Shown: piece after piece, positions 21,421 through 33,497 of the stretch | Numbering within the stretch: position 1 is the stretch's first letter | Layout: each line of letters opens with the position of its first letter | Assembly (NCBI GenBank): GCA_037157565.1 | Contig: JAZHRO010000013.1 | Location: 116,698,001 to 116,762,000, forward strand | Origin: Thalassia testudinum | Taxonomy: Eukaryota > Streptophyta > Magnoliopsida > Alismatales > Hydrocharitaceae | Direction: 5' to 3' | Length of the DNA: 64,000 nt | Position numbers and translations under genes: made by a program | Notes under the pieces: model-generated | Databases searched by the model: none | Told to the model about the DNA's origin: nothing | What the model saw: only the letters and a program-made list of their open reading frames with translations

Positions 21421-24400
21421 ATGGATAGGTCATGGATTTATATGTGGAATTCAAATTACCACAAATATAAGAGTAGAGTGATTTCATTTCTGGAGTGGGC
21501 ATTTCATGATGATAGGAAGATATTTAGATGAGGTGAATTCCTTCAGCTTATTTTATACCCATGTAGACACTATTTGAATGGGTTTTTCTATGATCGAGAC
21601 ACAGTTTTGGAGAATGTGATATGTAACAGTTGGTGGCAACATTACATAAATTGGACAGCTAATAGTGAGCAAATGAGAGAAGTTAGAAATGAGAGAATTA
21701 AGCCTTTGAAGAAAGTGACGATAATCAAGGAGATGAATTAGATAAAATGTCACATGATATAAGAGCATTAGACCATGAGGATGCAGATGACGATGAGATA
21801 TTACGAGATTGTAATGAGTTGTATGATGCAGTCAAGGCAGTAGAGGATCCTATTGTTCCTAGAATAATGTCAATGTTGAAGTTTTCATTCCTTCTGAAAT
21901 TGTTTCAAATGAAGGTGATGAATAGATCTACAGTGAAATTAATGTTTGAGGTTTTGGAATTCATTGGAGATCTACTGAATAATCCTGTTAGGTATCCTAA
22001 GTCATGGTATGATGCAAAGAAGCAGATACGTGGACTCAGACTGAAATGCAAGAAGATTGATGCCTATCGTAATGACCGTGTCTTGTACAGAAATGAGTAC
22101 TCAGGGTTGACTAACTATCTTGAATGTGGTGAGGAGAGATATAAGGTGGGTAAGTCAACAAACATCAACGGGAAGAAACAACTGGAGAAGGTTCTCCATT
22201 ATTTTTACTGATCCCTAGGCTACAATGCCTATTCATTTCCAGTAAAATAGCAAAACTGATGTTTTGGCATTAGGATAATAAATTGAAAGATGGATGCATC
22301 CGTCATCCAACAGATTCTGATGAGTGGAACAGATTTAATGAGAATCATGCATTATTTGCAGAGGAGGCATGAAATGTGAGACTAGGTCTTGCAAGCGATG
22401 GATTCAACCCATTCAAGAGCATGTATCCATCATATTCCATATGGCCGGTGGTCATGGTAACTTACAACTTATCCACATGCTATGCATGCGATCTGCATTC
22501 ATAATGTTGACACTTCTTATCATAGGACCCAAGCAATCAGGAAATGAACTAGATGTTTATCTCCAGCCATTAATTGATGAACTGAAAGTTCTGTGATACA
22601 GTGGTGTTCAAACATATGACGCATAGAAGAAACAATTCTTCCAATTGCATGCAGCATTACTGTGGACAATCAATGACTTTCTAGCATATGCGAATTTGTC
22701 AAGATGGAGCACGAAGGGGAAGTTCGCCTGTCCAGTCTGTATGGATAATAATCATCACCTGAGATTGCCTGAAAGCAAGAAGTTTTGTTACTTAGGGCAC
22801 TGTCGTTTTTGCCCATTGAACACAGATGGCGAATGTCACAATTCAAGGACAGATTTGATGGTAAAGTATGTCAGCATTCGTCGAGGAATCCGAAGAATAA
22901 ACTTAATACATGTTCTATTAGGCTGTTGGGGATGAAAATCATAGAGACATTGCAACAGCTTGGAGAAATATGTTTGGGTCATCTTTTCATGAATGACTTG
23001 GCTTCCTCACAACATTCAGGGTTTAGGAAGAAAAGCATACTTTTTATGGAGCTTCCAAATTGGAAGGATTTGATAGTGCGACACAATTTAGATATTATGC
23101 ATATCGAGAAGAGTATAATGGACAACATTATTGATGTATTAAACGTAACAGACAGCCCGAAGGGTATAGTTAAAATAAGGAATGATATGAAAATTTTAGG
23201 TATTCGTCTTGAGTTGCACGTTGAAGGAGAGTCTCACTTTCCAGAAGCTATATACAGTCTTACCAGAAAGCAAAGGCGAAGGATTTTCTTGTTCCTTGAA
23301 GATATTCGGGTTCCAGATGGGTATTCATCACGGCTTTCACATTGCGTAAATGAAGCGCAAAAGAAGATTATTGGGTTAAAAAGTCATGATTCTCATGTGT
23401 ATATGCAAAGCTTATTCCCACTAGCGATATGTGGAGTGATGTCTGATCCGATAGTCATTCTTTCACGGAGAGGAGTAGATATTTTAAAGTCAACTGTTCA
23501 AAGACATTAGATCCTAAATTGCTAGACTATTGTGATAAACAAATTGTGATCACACTTTGTAAAATGAAGCATATTTTCCCACCTACATTCTTCGACGTGA
23601 TGGTTCATGTCACGCTTCATCTTTTGAATGAAGCAAGAATTGCTGGACCTGTGGAGTGTAGATGGATGTATCCAATTGAATGATATTTGAAGAAACTGAA
23701 AGATTATGTCTTGCATACGGCTAAGCCAGAAGGGTCAATCGTTGAAGGCTATCTTGTAGAAGAATGTATTAACTTCTGTGCCATGTACATGAATGAAACA
23801 GACAATCGATTTAATCATCTTGAATGAAACTATGAAGGAGAATTTAATGGTAATGATGAAGATTATCTATTCATATTTAACATCGGAGGAAGGTCGATCC
23901 TCCTGCCAGAGGTTAAGCCCATCTTGGATATGGATCGATGATTGGCACATTGGTACATTCTAAAGTAAATTCCAGAAGTGGATGAATTTTACAATGAATC
24001 CAAAGCATCCTCTGTGTCATCTACACATGACTTGCAGTTCCTTGATTGGTTCAAGGATCTTGTAAATAGACTGAAAGAAGATGGGGATCAACGGTGGGTG
24101 CAGGATTTTATGTAATTGTTGATACACCTTTGGCATATGGACGTTATCATTCGGGATACATAATAAATAGTTTTAGATTTAGAGTATGATCCATTGATGA
24201 TGAGAAGGCCATGCAATAGGCGGTAGTTGTTGTCAGTTGTGACCTAAGTATTGGTTGTGATGGGTATTACAATCAAATTGAAGAGATTGTGGAAATAAGT
24301 TTCAGGTTTGACCGAAAGGTGGTTCTATTTAAGTGTGATTGGTTTGATGTTTTCAAAGTAGGCATTGGATTCAAAGTCGATAAGAAACATGGTTTCTTGA

Positions 24401-24534
24401 GCTTAAGTAAGAACCGTCGCATCCTCCAATCATCAGAACCATTCAAACTAGCTTGTCAGGTAGCACAAGTATTCTACATGCCTGATAATAGCAGAAATGG
24501 CTGGATTATACCAGTTAGAGCTCAACCACATTAA
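21421..24534 (+). pseudogene. CACTA (En/Spm) transposase, TNP2 type, multiply disrupted
   Basis: The enzyme that cuts and joins CACTA transposon ends. The start MDRSWIYM and the following FLEWAF match the usual N-terminus. Next come SWYDAKKQIRGL and KIDAYRNDRVLYRNEY (about 22000-22110), the Transposase_21 core with LGLASDGFNPFKSMYP (about 22390), GPKQSGNELDVYLQPLIDEL (about 22527) and LLWTINDFLAYANLSRW (about 22655), FELP-like MELPNWKDLIVRHNLDIMH (about 23050) and VPDGYSS (23310). A DUF4218-like part (MVHVTLHLLNEA, WMYPIE) spans about 23540-23830. A DUF4216-like end (VLFKCDWFDV) spans 24289-24534. Stops and frameshifts occur throughout, so no active protein is expected. Confidence 0.9.
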
Positions 24535-24905
24535 CAATACGATGCGAGAAAAGATTTACACCCAGATGTTGAATTTGAAGCATATCAACAAACCCACAAA
24601 GTAAAGAACTTGCCCCTGGTGCAACTGACATTGACATAAAAGGAATTTGTCAAAAGTATTAATCCATAACTATAAATATAAATAATTTAGGAAATTCTTA
24701 GTTGTCTATTTTTTTTAAATTTCCTTTAAATTATTTTATCTTTTATCAAAGCTTATATTCATTTATATTTCAAAACTAAAATTTATTTTATTGCCTTCTC
24801 ATATAGGTTCTTCGCATTCTCCTGTTGTTTGTGCACAGTTTGTGGACCATTTAGTCACTATGGTGAGTTTCTTACTACTTTTTTCTTCAAAATGCTATTA
24901 TCATG
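24535..24905 (+). other. AT-rich CACTA interior
   Basis: No coding signal is visible. This probably corresponds to intergenic or intron sequence between the two CACTA genes. Confidence 0.4.
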
Positions 24906-24911
24906 TTAAAT

Positions 24912-25012
24912 GTGGGGTGTGTCCACTTAGGTTTATTTTTTGTTTAGGGTGTGCCCACTTAGGTTTATTTTTTGTTTAGGGTGTGCTCACTTAGATTTAT
25001 TTTTTTGTGTGG
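24912..25012 (+). repeat. Tandem repeat of about 33 bp, three copies
   Basis: Units begin GGTGTGTCCACTTAGGTTTA, GGTGTGCCCACTTAGGTTTA and GGTGTGCTCACTTAGATTTA, each followed by a T-rich end. Confidence 0.8.
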
Positions 25013-25056
25013 AATGTTACATTTATTTATTTATTGTATATTGAATGTTTCTATTA

Positions 25057-25527
25057 AATGTGGAGAAGAAGAAGGAGAAAGGGAAATGGAGGGGAGAATG
25101 GAGGAAAAGAGAAGAGGTATGAAAAGGTGGAGGGAAATGGAGGGATGGGAAGGATAAAGGAGAAGGGAGAAAGAGAAGGAGAGGAAAGTGGAAGGGAGAA
25201 TGGGAGGGAAATGAAGGGGAGGGTAAGGGAAATGGAGGGATGGGAAGGGGAAAGGGGAAAGGAGAAAGAGAAGGAGAAGAAAGAGGAAGGGAGAAGTAGA
25301 GGGAAATGAAGGTGAGGATAAGGGAAATGGAGGGATGGGAAGCAGAAGGGAGAAAGAGAAGGAGAAGAAAGAGGAAGGGAGAAGTGGAGGGAAATGAAGG
25401 GGAAAATAAGGGAAATAAAGGGGAGGGGAAGGGAAATGAGGGAATGGGAAGGGGAAGTGGGAAGAGAAAAAAAGAAGGAGAAGAAAGAAGGGAGAAGGGG
25501 AGGGAAATGGAGGGGAAGGGATGTATC
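25057..25527 (+). repeat. Long homopurine tract with GGGAAATGGAGGG-type units
   Basis: About 470 bases are almost entirely A and G on the plus strand, built from repeated GGAAATGGAGGGATGGGAAG and AGAAGGAGAAGAAAGAGGAA segments. A longer unit of roughly 110 bp recurs in the middle. The ORFs on both strands (Glu/Arg/Lys/Gly or Pro/Ser/Phe/Leu rich) are products of this composition. Confidence 0.85.
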
Positions 25528-25909
25528 ATTTCATTTTCAGTTTCATTTATATACGCTTAATTCATTTTCATTTACTTGTTTGCTTATTTTATACAGGATT
25601 TTTGAAATAACACAATATACAGGGGAAATGCTGCCAATTTTTTTTAAAAAAATATCTGATTAATTATGATGTTTTTATGCAGGTTATTGATAAATGCTAG
25701 TTTATCATCATTCTTATGCTTTAAAACAAACCTAGCAGTTAGGTTTTTGCTCCACGAACAGGTTTTTGGGTTGCATTTAGGCATAAATTAGGTTAGGCAT
25801 GCATTTTACTTTTTATTGTGTTTTTGACATATTTTTGTGAGTGTTAGGGATAAATAGATTGTCAGATCCCTCGAACCCTAACACTCAAGAAGGCAATTGG
25901 TGAAGGAGA

Positions 25910-26620
25910 AGCTCAAACCAGCTGAAACTCAACTTGATCCAGCTCACCATAGTTGGAATCCAGCTCACTTGAACTAGCGTTAGCTCATCCCAGCCCCATT
26001 TAGCTCATCTCATCTGAATGGCAGCTCAAGAGAGCTCATCTTAGCTCACCTTGACTCAAGTCAGCTTAGATCCAGCTCAACTTAGCTGAGTCTAGCTCAT
26101 CTCAGTTCCCATTAGTTCACTGGGAGCTCTAGCTAGCTCAGCTGAGTTGATTGGAGTTCACCCCAGCTCAAGTCCAGCTACATCCAGCTCCACTCAACTT
26201 CATCCAGCTGAAGATGACTTCATTTTAGCTTAGGAAGCTCAAGTCCAGCTCCTAGGGACTTAGCTTAGCTCAACTCAGTTGAGCAAAGCTACCTTAGCTA
26301 CCTCAACCAACTTGATACTCCCCAAAAGCACCAGTCCCAGCTCACCTTAGCTCCTTTTTGAAGAAACCAGCTTACTTTAGCTTGGCTTAGCAGCTAGCAA
26401 ACAACTAGCAAGCTAAGCCAACTGAAGTGCTCCATGCCACCCTCTTCAACAACTGCCAGCTCCGGTTCAGGTACAGACTTCCTCTATCAAACTCCTCTCC
26501 TCAAACCCTAGCTCCCACTACCTCCTCCTCTACTCCATTACTAGCTAAGCTAGCTTGCCTTAGCCTAGCTTAGCAAAGCTCCAGCTCCTTGGGCCATCCA
26601 TCACCCTAAAGTCCAACCTA
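25910..26620 (+). repeat. AGCTCA-rich U3 block in solo LTR
   Basis: Degenerate repetition of AGCTCA, CAGCTCA and TTAGCT gives a very dense spacing of the palindromic tetramer AGCT. The same block is in both LTRs of element D (about 29812-30480 and 37180-37850). Confidence 0.75.
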
Positions 26621-27050
26621 ACTACCTCTACCTCAATCGCACCTAAGCTCCACCTAGTCCACCCTAAGTTGGTACCAACCTTAGCCATCTCTTCACCCCT
26701 CAATAACCACCAAAAGGCACCTCCAAGTTGGCACCAAAACCACCCTTTGCCACGTATAAAAGTGACGCCAACTCTCCTTTCATCTCATCCCTACACCTAC
26801 CCCTTCCAAGCCTTATCCACCTTACACCTCACCTTCCTTCTAGAAGCCTTCAAGTTGGCGCCAACCCTTGGCACCCTTCCATGGTTGGCGCCACTTTTAG
26901 GTGCTCTTTGGCCACCATAACCACCACCCATCATGCCCTTTAGGTGGCACCAAATAGCCCCCTCCATTGGATCATGATAACCACCCCTAACCACGATATA
27001 AGTCCATCCTAACCCTACATGTGTCCACACCAACCCCTTCCCTCCTAAAT

Positions 27051-27060
27051 CCTATAAATA
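27051..27060 (+). promoter_or_regulatory. TATA box of the solo LTR
   Basis: CCTATAAATA, in the same position as CTATAAAAAC in element D and TATAAATACC in element E. Confidence 0.6.
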
Positions 27061-27984
27061 CCCTACCCTACCACCACATAATTCCCATCCTCCCTTTAGT
27101 ATTATTCTACCTATACCCACCATAACCTAAGGCCAAGGAAGAAGAAGAAGAGAAGAAGATTAAGGGGGCATCCTACCCACCCCCTTGGTGCCTTCTTACC
27201 CTTCTTTCTTCTCCCTTGTGCCATGACAAGGAGGAGGACATTCTCCCCTCAAGGAGGACGACCAGGGAAGGAGAAGCAATGGTGGTGCACACCCACCCTT
27301 GGAGGAGATCAATTAAGGTGGTAGCTTCCACCTTGGAGGAGCCAAGGCACGCCCACCCTAGGGCTTGCAAAAAAGGAGGAGACCTCACTTTGAATGAGTT
27401 TGCAAAGGGGTGTTGGAGGAGTTCTTTTCAACTACAGGAGCAGCCGTAGTTGGAGCAAGGGCTTCATCATCTTCGCCATCTTCATCATTAGGATTTTTTT
27501 TTGCTTGTTTTTTAATGTTCTTGTTGTCATAGAAGCTTTCTTCTACCAATGTAGAACAAAAATCCGCTTTTATAAAGTTGCTTTTTAAAATTTGTGTACT
27601 TTGTTCTCTACTTTAGTTTGTGTTAGGATTCTCACACCCTCTTCCCAATTATCCTACTCCTTCACTTAAATAGGGTGAGCTTGGGAAGAAGTTACTCTTG
27701 CCACTTAGTTACTAGAGTAGTGATAGTCTCTCTTTCTCGTCAACAAAATCCACTTTGTCCCCTTATTTCAAAACTCATAAAAATTATATAATTAAAAAGA
27801 GTAAAAGGAAAGGTGAATTTCATTTCCAAGTAAGAGACATATTTTGCCAACAAATTGCCTCCTTGGACGATCCTAGATACCCAAATATCTAGGTTATAAA
27901 TTTTAAAAGCGAAAGCAGAATTGCGTGTTACAATGACTAAAACATAATTTTAACAAACAACATATTTTCGCTATCAGTTATTTT

Positions 27985-28997
27985 CAGGAAGAAGGCTAAT
28001 AGGAGTCACAGGGAGGAGGCTCAGTTCTCCCAGCTGGTTGAGGCCCCCCGCCTGAGTATTATAAGAATAAAAATCATGATGAGGCATTGCATAATGTATC
28101 TCTTCTGATACAACCGCACACTTGGAAGGATGCATGCGAGCATTGGCATGATCCAGCGTTGTAGGTAAAAGTATTTCATATGTTATCATTTATTTAACTA
28201 ATTTCTAAGTTAATAAATTATACCTTTATTTCAAGAGTAGGACAAGAAGAATAAAGAAATAGGGTTAAGGCTCCACCGAAGACCCATGTCTTGGGTAGGA
28301 GGAGCATAGGCTCAATGAAATCCATATACGTACATAAGTACCTTTAATTATTATTTTCTTTTAAACCTTACAAAAATTTCTAATTTTGTTAAAATTAACT
28401 ATTTCAAATTATTGTAGTCCACCATGCATCAAAGTGCCCAACTTAATCGGGTAGGAGCATATGAGGCCACTGATAACAAGATGAGTGATGACGGAAGTAG
28501 AGAGCGGCTTCACGACACGTACCAATAGAGACATGTAAGTTAAAAAGGATAATACTTTTATTTGATTTCATAATTATATAATTAAATGAAATTACTTAAC
28601 ATAATTTAATATCTTTCAAGATAATATGATCAATTTAATTCATCCTCCTGAAGATGACAACTTTGCTATAGTTCGACAGCCACTGACAGCAGATGAGGCC
28701 TACCAGACTGTCATGCCACCTAAGCATGGTGGCTACGTTCGTAGCACAGGGAGGAGCAAAACCGTCTCGGGGTGGTATGGGAGAAGGGCAGCGTCATCCT
28801 TTTTAGCTGAGGTGCATGAGATGAGGAAGGAGATTACAGCATTATGCTGCCAATATGAGGAGAAGGACCAGCGGATCAATGAGCTGACGATGCTAGTTAG
28901 GGACAACATGATGCAAACCAAGGAATCCAACATGACCATCAAGGAGCTGCTGGCATTACTTCATAAGGGAGGTCTTTATCACCCATCCTTTCATTAG
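27985..28997 (+). pseudogene. Second CACTA gene (plant transposase, Ptta/En/Spm-like), multi-exon remains
   Basis: CACTA elements usually carry a second gene for a DNA-binding protein that acts with the transposase. Here 3' splice-like TTTTCAG precedes 27987, and the segments appear as short exons: one ending HTWKDACEHWHDPAL near 28156 before a GTAAAA donor, one with DKKNKEIGLRL and HRRPMS near 28230-28310, one from about 28424 (HQSAQLNRVGAYEATDNK), and a last open piece from 28626 to 28997. The last piece has GYVRSTGRSKTVSGWYGR and then a Glu/Met-rich heptad-like region (VHEMRKEITALCCQYEEKDQ) likely to be a coiled coil. Internal stops (near 28310 and 28530) suggest decay or misplaced exon edges. 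Family assignment is moderate, from layout and motif style. Confidence 0.55.
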
Positions 28998-29239
28998 TAC
29001 AGAGTCATGATGACGATGATTTAGGTGGTAGCGGTGCTGGACGCATTGGTGCCACAGCAAAATTGTATTTTTTATATACATTATCGTTTGTAATGAACTC
29101 TGTATATGTTATTTCATATATGAAATTTTTATTTTGATATCGTGTCTTTTAATTAGATGTAAAAATGTTTTAAGTTGTGTGATTGATTACATTTTTATTA
29201 GATTTGTAGTTCTTTATAGGTCTTCCACATAAATTAAAC
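28998..29239 (+). other. 3' flank of the second CACTA gene
   Basis: AT-rich, with no ORF. The TATATGAAATTTTTATTTTG region may contain polyadenylation signals, but none is distinctive. Confidence 0.35.
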
Positions 29240-29584
29240 ACATTAAAAAATTTTAACGGATGACAATATTAGTATTGTCGACCGTTATTTAAGAAACGTC
29301 GATAATATTAATATTCTTGATCGTTTGAAAATGGACGAGAATAATGGAATTTCCAACCATTGTATACGAATAGTCGAGAATATTAATATTCTCGACCGTT
29401 CACAAATGGACGATAATAGAAACATTCTCGACCGTTATTGATCAATGATCGAGAATATGATCTTAGTGAACCACCTAAATACCGTTCAAGGTAAATATTT
29501 TCATCAACCGTTTATTTAGAACGATCAAGAAAAAGCTTTCTCGGCCGTCGTAAACAAATGAGAGAAATAACAAAACGTCGAGTG
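29240..29584. repeat. CACTA 3' subterminal repeats, left part
   Basis: Direct and inverted copies of a motif of the type TCGAGAATAT and TATTCTCGACCGTT occur at least six times (for example near 29270, 29330, 29370, 29425 and 29445). Subterminal motif arrays are where the CACTA-encoded protein binds. Element D interrupts the array; it resumes at 39182. Confidence 0.75.
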
Positions 29585-29589
29585 GTGGT

Positions 29590-31818
29590 TGATAAACGCC
29601 AGCTTATCATCATTCTTATGCATTAAAACAAACCTACCTCTTAGGATTTTACTCCGCAAATGGGTTTTTAGGCTGCATTTAGGCATAAATTAGGTTAGGC
29701 ATGCATTGCATTTTTTATTGCCTTTTTGATATGTTTTTCTGAGTGTTAGGGATGAACAAATATACAGATCCCTAAAACCCTAGCACTCAAGAAGGCAAAT
29801 GGTGAAGGAGAAGCTCAGCCTAGCTGCAACTTAGTTTGATCCAACTCACCACAGCTGGAATCGAGCTCACTTGAACTAGGGTTAGCTCATCCCAGTTCCA
29901 TTCAGCTAATCACACCTAAATGGCAGCTCAAGAGAGTTCATCTTAGCTCACCCTAGCTCAAGTCAGCTTAGATCCAACTCAACCTAGTTGAGTTTAGCTC
30001 ATTTTAGCTCCCACAAGTCCACAAGGAGCTCTAGCTAGCTCAGCTGAGTTGACTAGAGTTCACCCCAACTCAGATCCAGCTACATCCAGCTCCACTCAAC
30101 TCTAGCCAGCTGAAGAAGAACTCATCCCAGCTCAGGAAGCTCAAGTCTAGCTCCCGGGGACTCAGCTTAGCTCAACTCAGTTGAGCTAAGCTACCTTAGT
30201 TGCCTCAACCAGCTTGATCCTCCCCGGGAGCACCAGACCCAGCTCACCTCAGCTCATTATGGTAGAAGCCAGCTCACTTTAGTTTGGCTTAGCAACTAGC
30301 AAAGAACTAGCAAGCTAAGCCGGCTAGAGTAGCACCATGCCTGCCTCTTCAGCAGCTGCCAGCTCCAGTTCCAGCTGCAGACTTCTCCTCCTCACCTCCT
30401 TTCTTCAAACCCTAGCTCCAATACCTCCTCCTCTACTCCTCCATTAGCTAAGCTAGCTTAGCTATACTCCAACTTCCTTGGCTTGTACCACCCCAAAAGC
30501 CCACCTAACAACTCCACTCAACTAGCTCCACCTAAGCTCCACATAAGCTAACCTACTTGGCATCAACCTAGCCTACCCACTACCTCCAAAAGACACCTAA
30601 AAGTGGCACCAAAACCACCCTAACTACCCCCTTGTTGGCACCACTTTTCCCTCCAAAAATCCCCTTCATCTCCACCACACATCTCCCCTTGAAGCCATCT
30701 CCACCCTCCACATAACCCCTCCTTCTAGAACCATTCTTGGTGCCACCTAAGACCACCTTCTAGAAGCTATTTTGGTGCCAGCTTCAAGGGGTGCCACCAC
30801 CCATAACCACCCCCTAGGTGTCCCTTGGGTTGGCGCCAATTGCCCTTAGCCATAGGATCCCCAACCACCTCCATCTCTCCATCTTAGCCCTCCATTCCAA
30901 GAGTCACCTTAGCCCCCTTCCAACTCTATAAAAACCCACCACCTACCACCATTTTAGAGCATCCTCCATTAGTGCATTTTTCTACCTATATCCACCTACA
31001 CCTACGGCCAAGAAGAAGGAGTAGAGAAGAAGATTAAAAGGGCACATCACCAGCCCCTTTGGTGCCTTCTTCTCCCCACTCTCTTCAACTTGGGCCACGC
31101 CAAGGAGGAGGATTTTTCTACTTCAAGGAGGATGGCCAGGCAAAGGAGAAGGACCTAGGGTGGACGTCCACCCTTGGAGAGAAGCTTAGGGCACGCCCCC
31201 TTAAGGCTTGCTTTGGAGGACATCACCTTGGCGGATCATAGCAAGGAAGGAGTTGGAGGACTCTTTTCAAGCTTGGGAGCTACCAAGCTTGGAGCAAGAA
31301 GCCCTCTTCTTCACCATCTATCTAGAGGATTTGTGTTTTCTTTTATTTATTGCAATTTTCTAGTAGTAGAAGCATTCATCTACTAGGCTTTTCTGTAAAA
31401 CACTTTCTCATTAATCTAGTTGCTTTCTTTTGCAATTTCATTAGTTGCATTTTGATTGCTGTGATTCTAGCACTCTTCAATCCCTCTCCCTAATTACTCT
31501 AGGCCTCCATGTGCCTAGAGTGAGCTTAGGAAGAGGAATTACTTGCCACTTAGGTGTTAGCTTAGTAATCGTAGTTGTTGTTTACTTTTTCGCCAACTCG
31601 TGTTCTCTCCTTATTTCAAAACCCTAAAAAAATGATATAATTGAAAAGACCAAAAAGAAAGTTGAGATCTATTTTGTAAGCAAGAGAATTAATTTTGCAA
31701 ACATATTGCCTCCTTGGACGACCCTAGATACCCCACTATCTAGGTTTATAAATTTAAGAGTTGATCGGTTTTGCACGTTACAACGACGTATTTTACAAAC
31801 CATGTAAAATCCGTATCA
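29590..31818 (+). repeat. 5' LTR of element D
   Basis: TGATAAACGC to CCGTATCA. It carries the AGCT-rich block (about 29812-30480), GGTGCCA/TGGCACC motifs (about 30600-30840), the TATA box CTATAAAAAC (30926-30935) and a U5 end with TTACAACGACG. Confidence 0.88.
30926..30935 (+). promoter_or_regulatory. TATA box of LTR D (5' copy)
   Basis: CTATAAAAAC, about 1.34 kb into the LTR. The 3' LTR has the same sequence at 38295-38304. Confidence 0.65.
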
Positions 31819-31823
31819 CTTTT

Positions 31824-31841
31824 TGGCGCCGTTGCCAAGGA
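31824..31841 (+). promoter_or_regulatory. Primer-binding site of element D
   Basis: TGGCGCCGTTGCCAAGGA, 5 bases after the LTR. The first 13 bases equal the element E site. A pyrimidine-rich stretch ending TTGTGTGTGCAG (about 31921) follows, like a splice acceptor. Confidence 0.85.
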
Positions 31842-33497
31842 GGCACGACTTTGCTTATTCTTTCCTCTCTTGCTTGAAGTGGATCTCATCCCATTTTCTT
31901 TCTTCTCTCTTGTGTGTGCAGGAACTACAACGGGAAAGCGGGAATTTGAAAGCGAAAGCTCAAAGTTCCTTTTCTTCCCACGATTTCAGGTTGGTTCCCC
32001 ATCTCTTGTCACATTTAGGCTAAAAGACTACCAAAAACATATTAAACTTGGCTTTCAGGACCCTAAACACTTTAATTAAGTGGAGTGGTGCCCATAAAAA
32101 TCCATTGTTTGCTTGTATGCTTCACTAAACACCACTCCAAACCAAGTATTGGTGTTCTATTTTTCTGGTCTAGATTTCTGTCCGGACTTGAAAAATCAAT
32201 TTCTAACACCACATGCCTTCTAAAATCACAAAATTTCATACAGTGATTCCAAATTGATCTTGGAACATCTGTTCCAAATTTCAAATCAATTGGCTTTGTA
32301 TTTAATTTTTTAAAATTCGTGGACTGTAGAAGGTTCACACCCTCCAATCTTCCTATTTTGCTACTATCCACGACTTTTTAGAATTTTTATACTCATCCAA
32401 TTTTTGTGAAATTTAGCTTGCTGGAATCCTTGTGAAATTTTACACATATAAAATCATCAAAATTTTTCGAGGTCGGTGGTAATACTGAAAAGTCCAAAAT
32501 ATCCATGGGTATCATTTCTGGACTTTGATACCAGTACAAGTAAAAATTCAAAATAATTATCAAACAAATTCCTAAAATCTTACAAAAATATTTTCTAGAA
32601 TCCTTGTTTGATTTCACATAAGGTAGTGGTGTTGGTTGCATTGTTTGAACCACTACCTATTCAGGAAGCCTAAAAAAAATTCATTGGTGGTCATTTTCTG
32701 TATTAGAATTCAACTCCAATTAGTGTTTCTTTCTTGCTTTCTTTTCTAGTCCCACAATTTAAAGGAAATATACAATCACGCATACAACTTGTTTTTCCGT
32801 TGATTGTGGAGTTTCAAACTTGTTTGAAAATTTAACAAGAGAAACCCTAAAACACATTTAATGAAATTGAATCCTAAAAGATATAAATACAAAAAAATTG
32901 TATGACAACTTGATTTTCATTGAAGCCACTCTCCAATTCTTGCACAGACACAAAAAAGAATCAAAATAACAGGGCAACAACCCAATTAATGCTCTCCACA
33001 TTCCGTGTGCACTGTAGTATCCTAGACCTAACTAAAATTTGTAGCAACTTGACCCCTAAGGCTTCATCAACTTAGGCTTGCTATCTAGGTCTTAAGTTTT
33101 CTTTAGTTAGTACCAATTTTGTCATCTATATCTGGTGTTCAGGCTAAGGGGCCATGTCAAACGACCAGGCACGGGTTTGTACAAGCACCTGGGGTTTTTC
33201 CTGGGAAACATTTGGGCCCAAACCTCCCCTTAAGCAACTTGGCTAGATTTGTTGACAGAACAGGTATTCACTATTGATTACTTATTTCCTACATAAACCA
33301 AGTCTTAGGTTTCATTTTAGGGAGTCACACTTAAGTTAGGTCTAGCTTTGATTGCTTGTGTGCACACTTCTCTCATCTCTTCTCCCCTCCTGTTTCTTCC
33401 ATTTTGCATGGGTGGTGGTCCAAAACTCCACACTTGGAGGGACCACTTGATTTTGCCTCCCCAAAAAAGACTTTTCCTGCATTCTTCCTCTTCTTCA
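31842..33497 (+). other. Leader region of element D
   Basis: About 1.65 kb of AT-rich leader without a sustained frame. Only short chance ORFs on both strands. Confidence 0.5.

Larger units (their letters stand above)
25688..27976 (+). mobile_element. Solo LTR of the element D family
   Basis: A single 2289-bp LTR, TGATAAATGC to CGCTATCA, is flanked by a perfect 5-bp duplication GTTAT (25683-25687 and 27977-27981). It is alignable over its length with the two LTRs of element D. There is no primer site on its right and no polypurine tract on its left. Solo LTRs arise by recombination between the two LTRs of one element. It contains the AGCT-rich U3 block (about 25910-26620) and a TATA box CCTATAAATA (27051-27060). 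It is inserted between the two CACTA genes. Confidence 0.9.

Noticed and set aside
25023..25529. 168-codon minus-strand ORF rich in Pro, Ser, Phe and Leu
   Set aside because: It is the pyrimidine strand of the homopurine tract and cannot be distinguished from low-complexity sequence.
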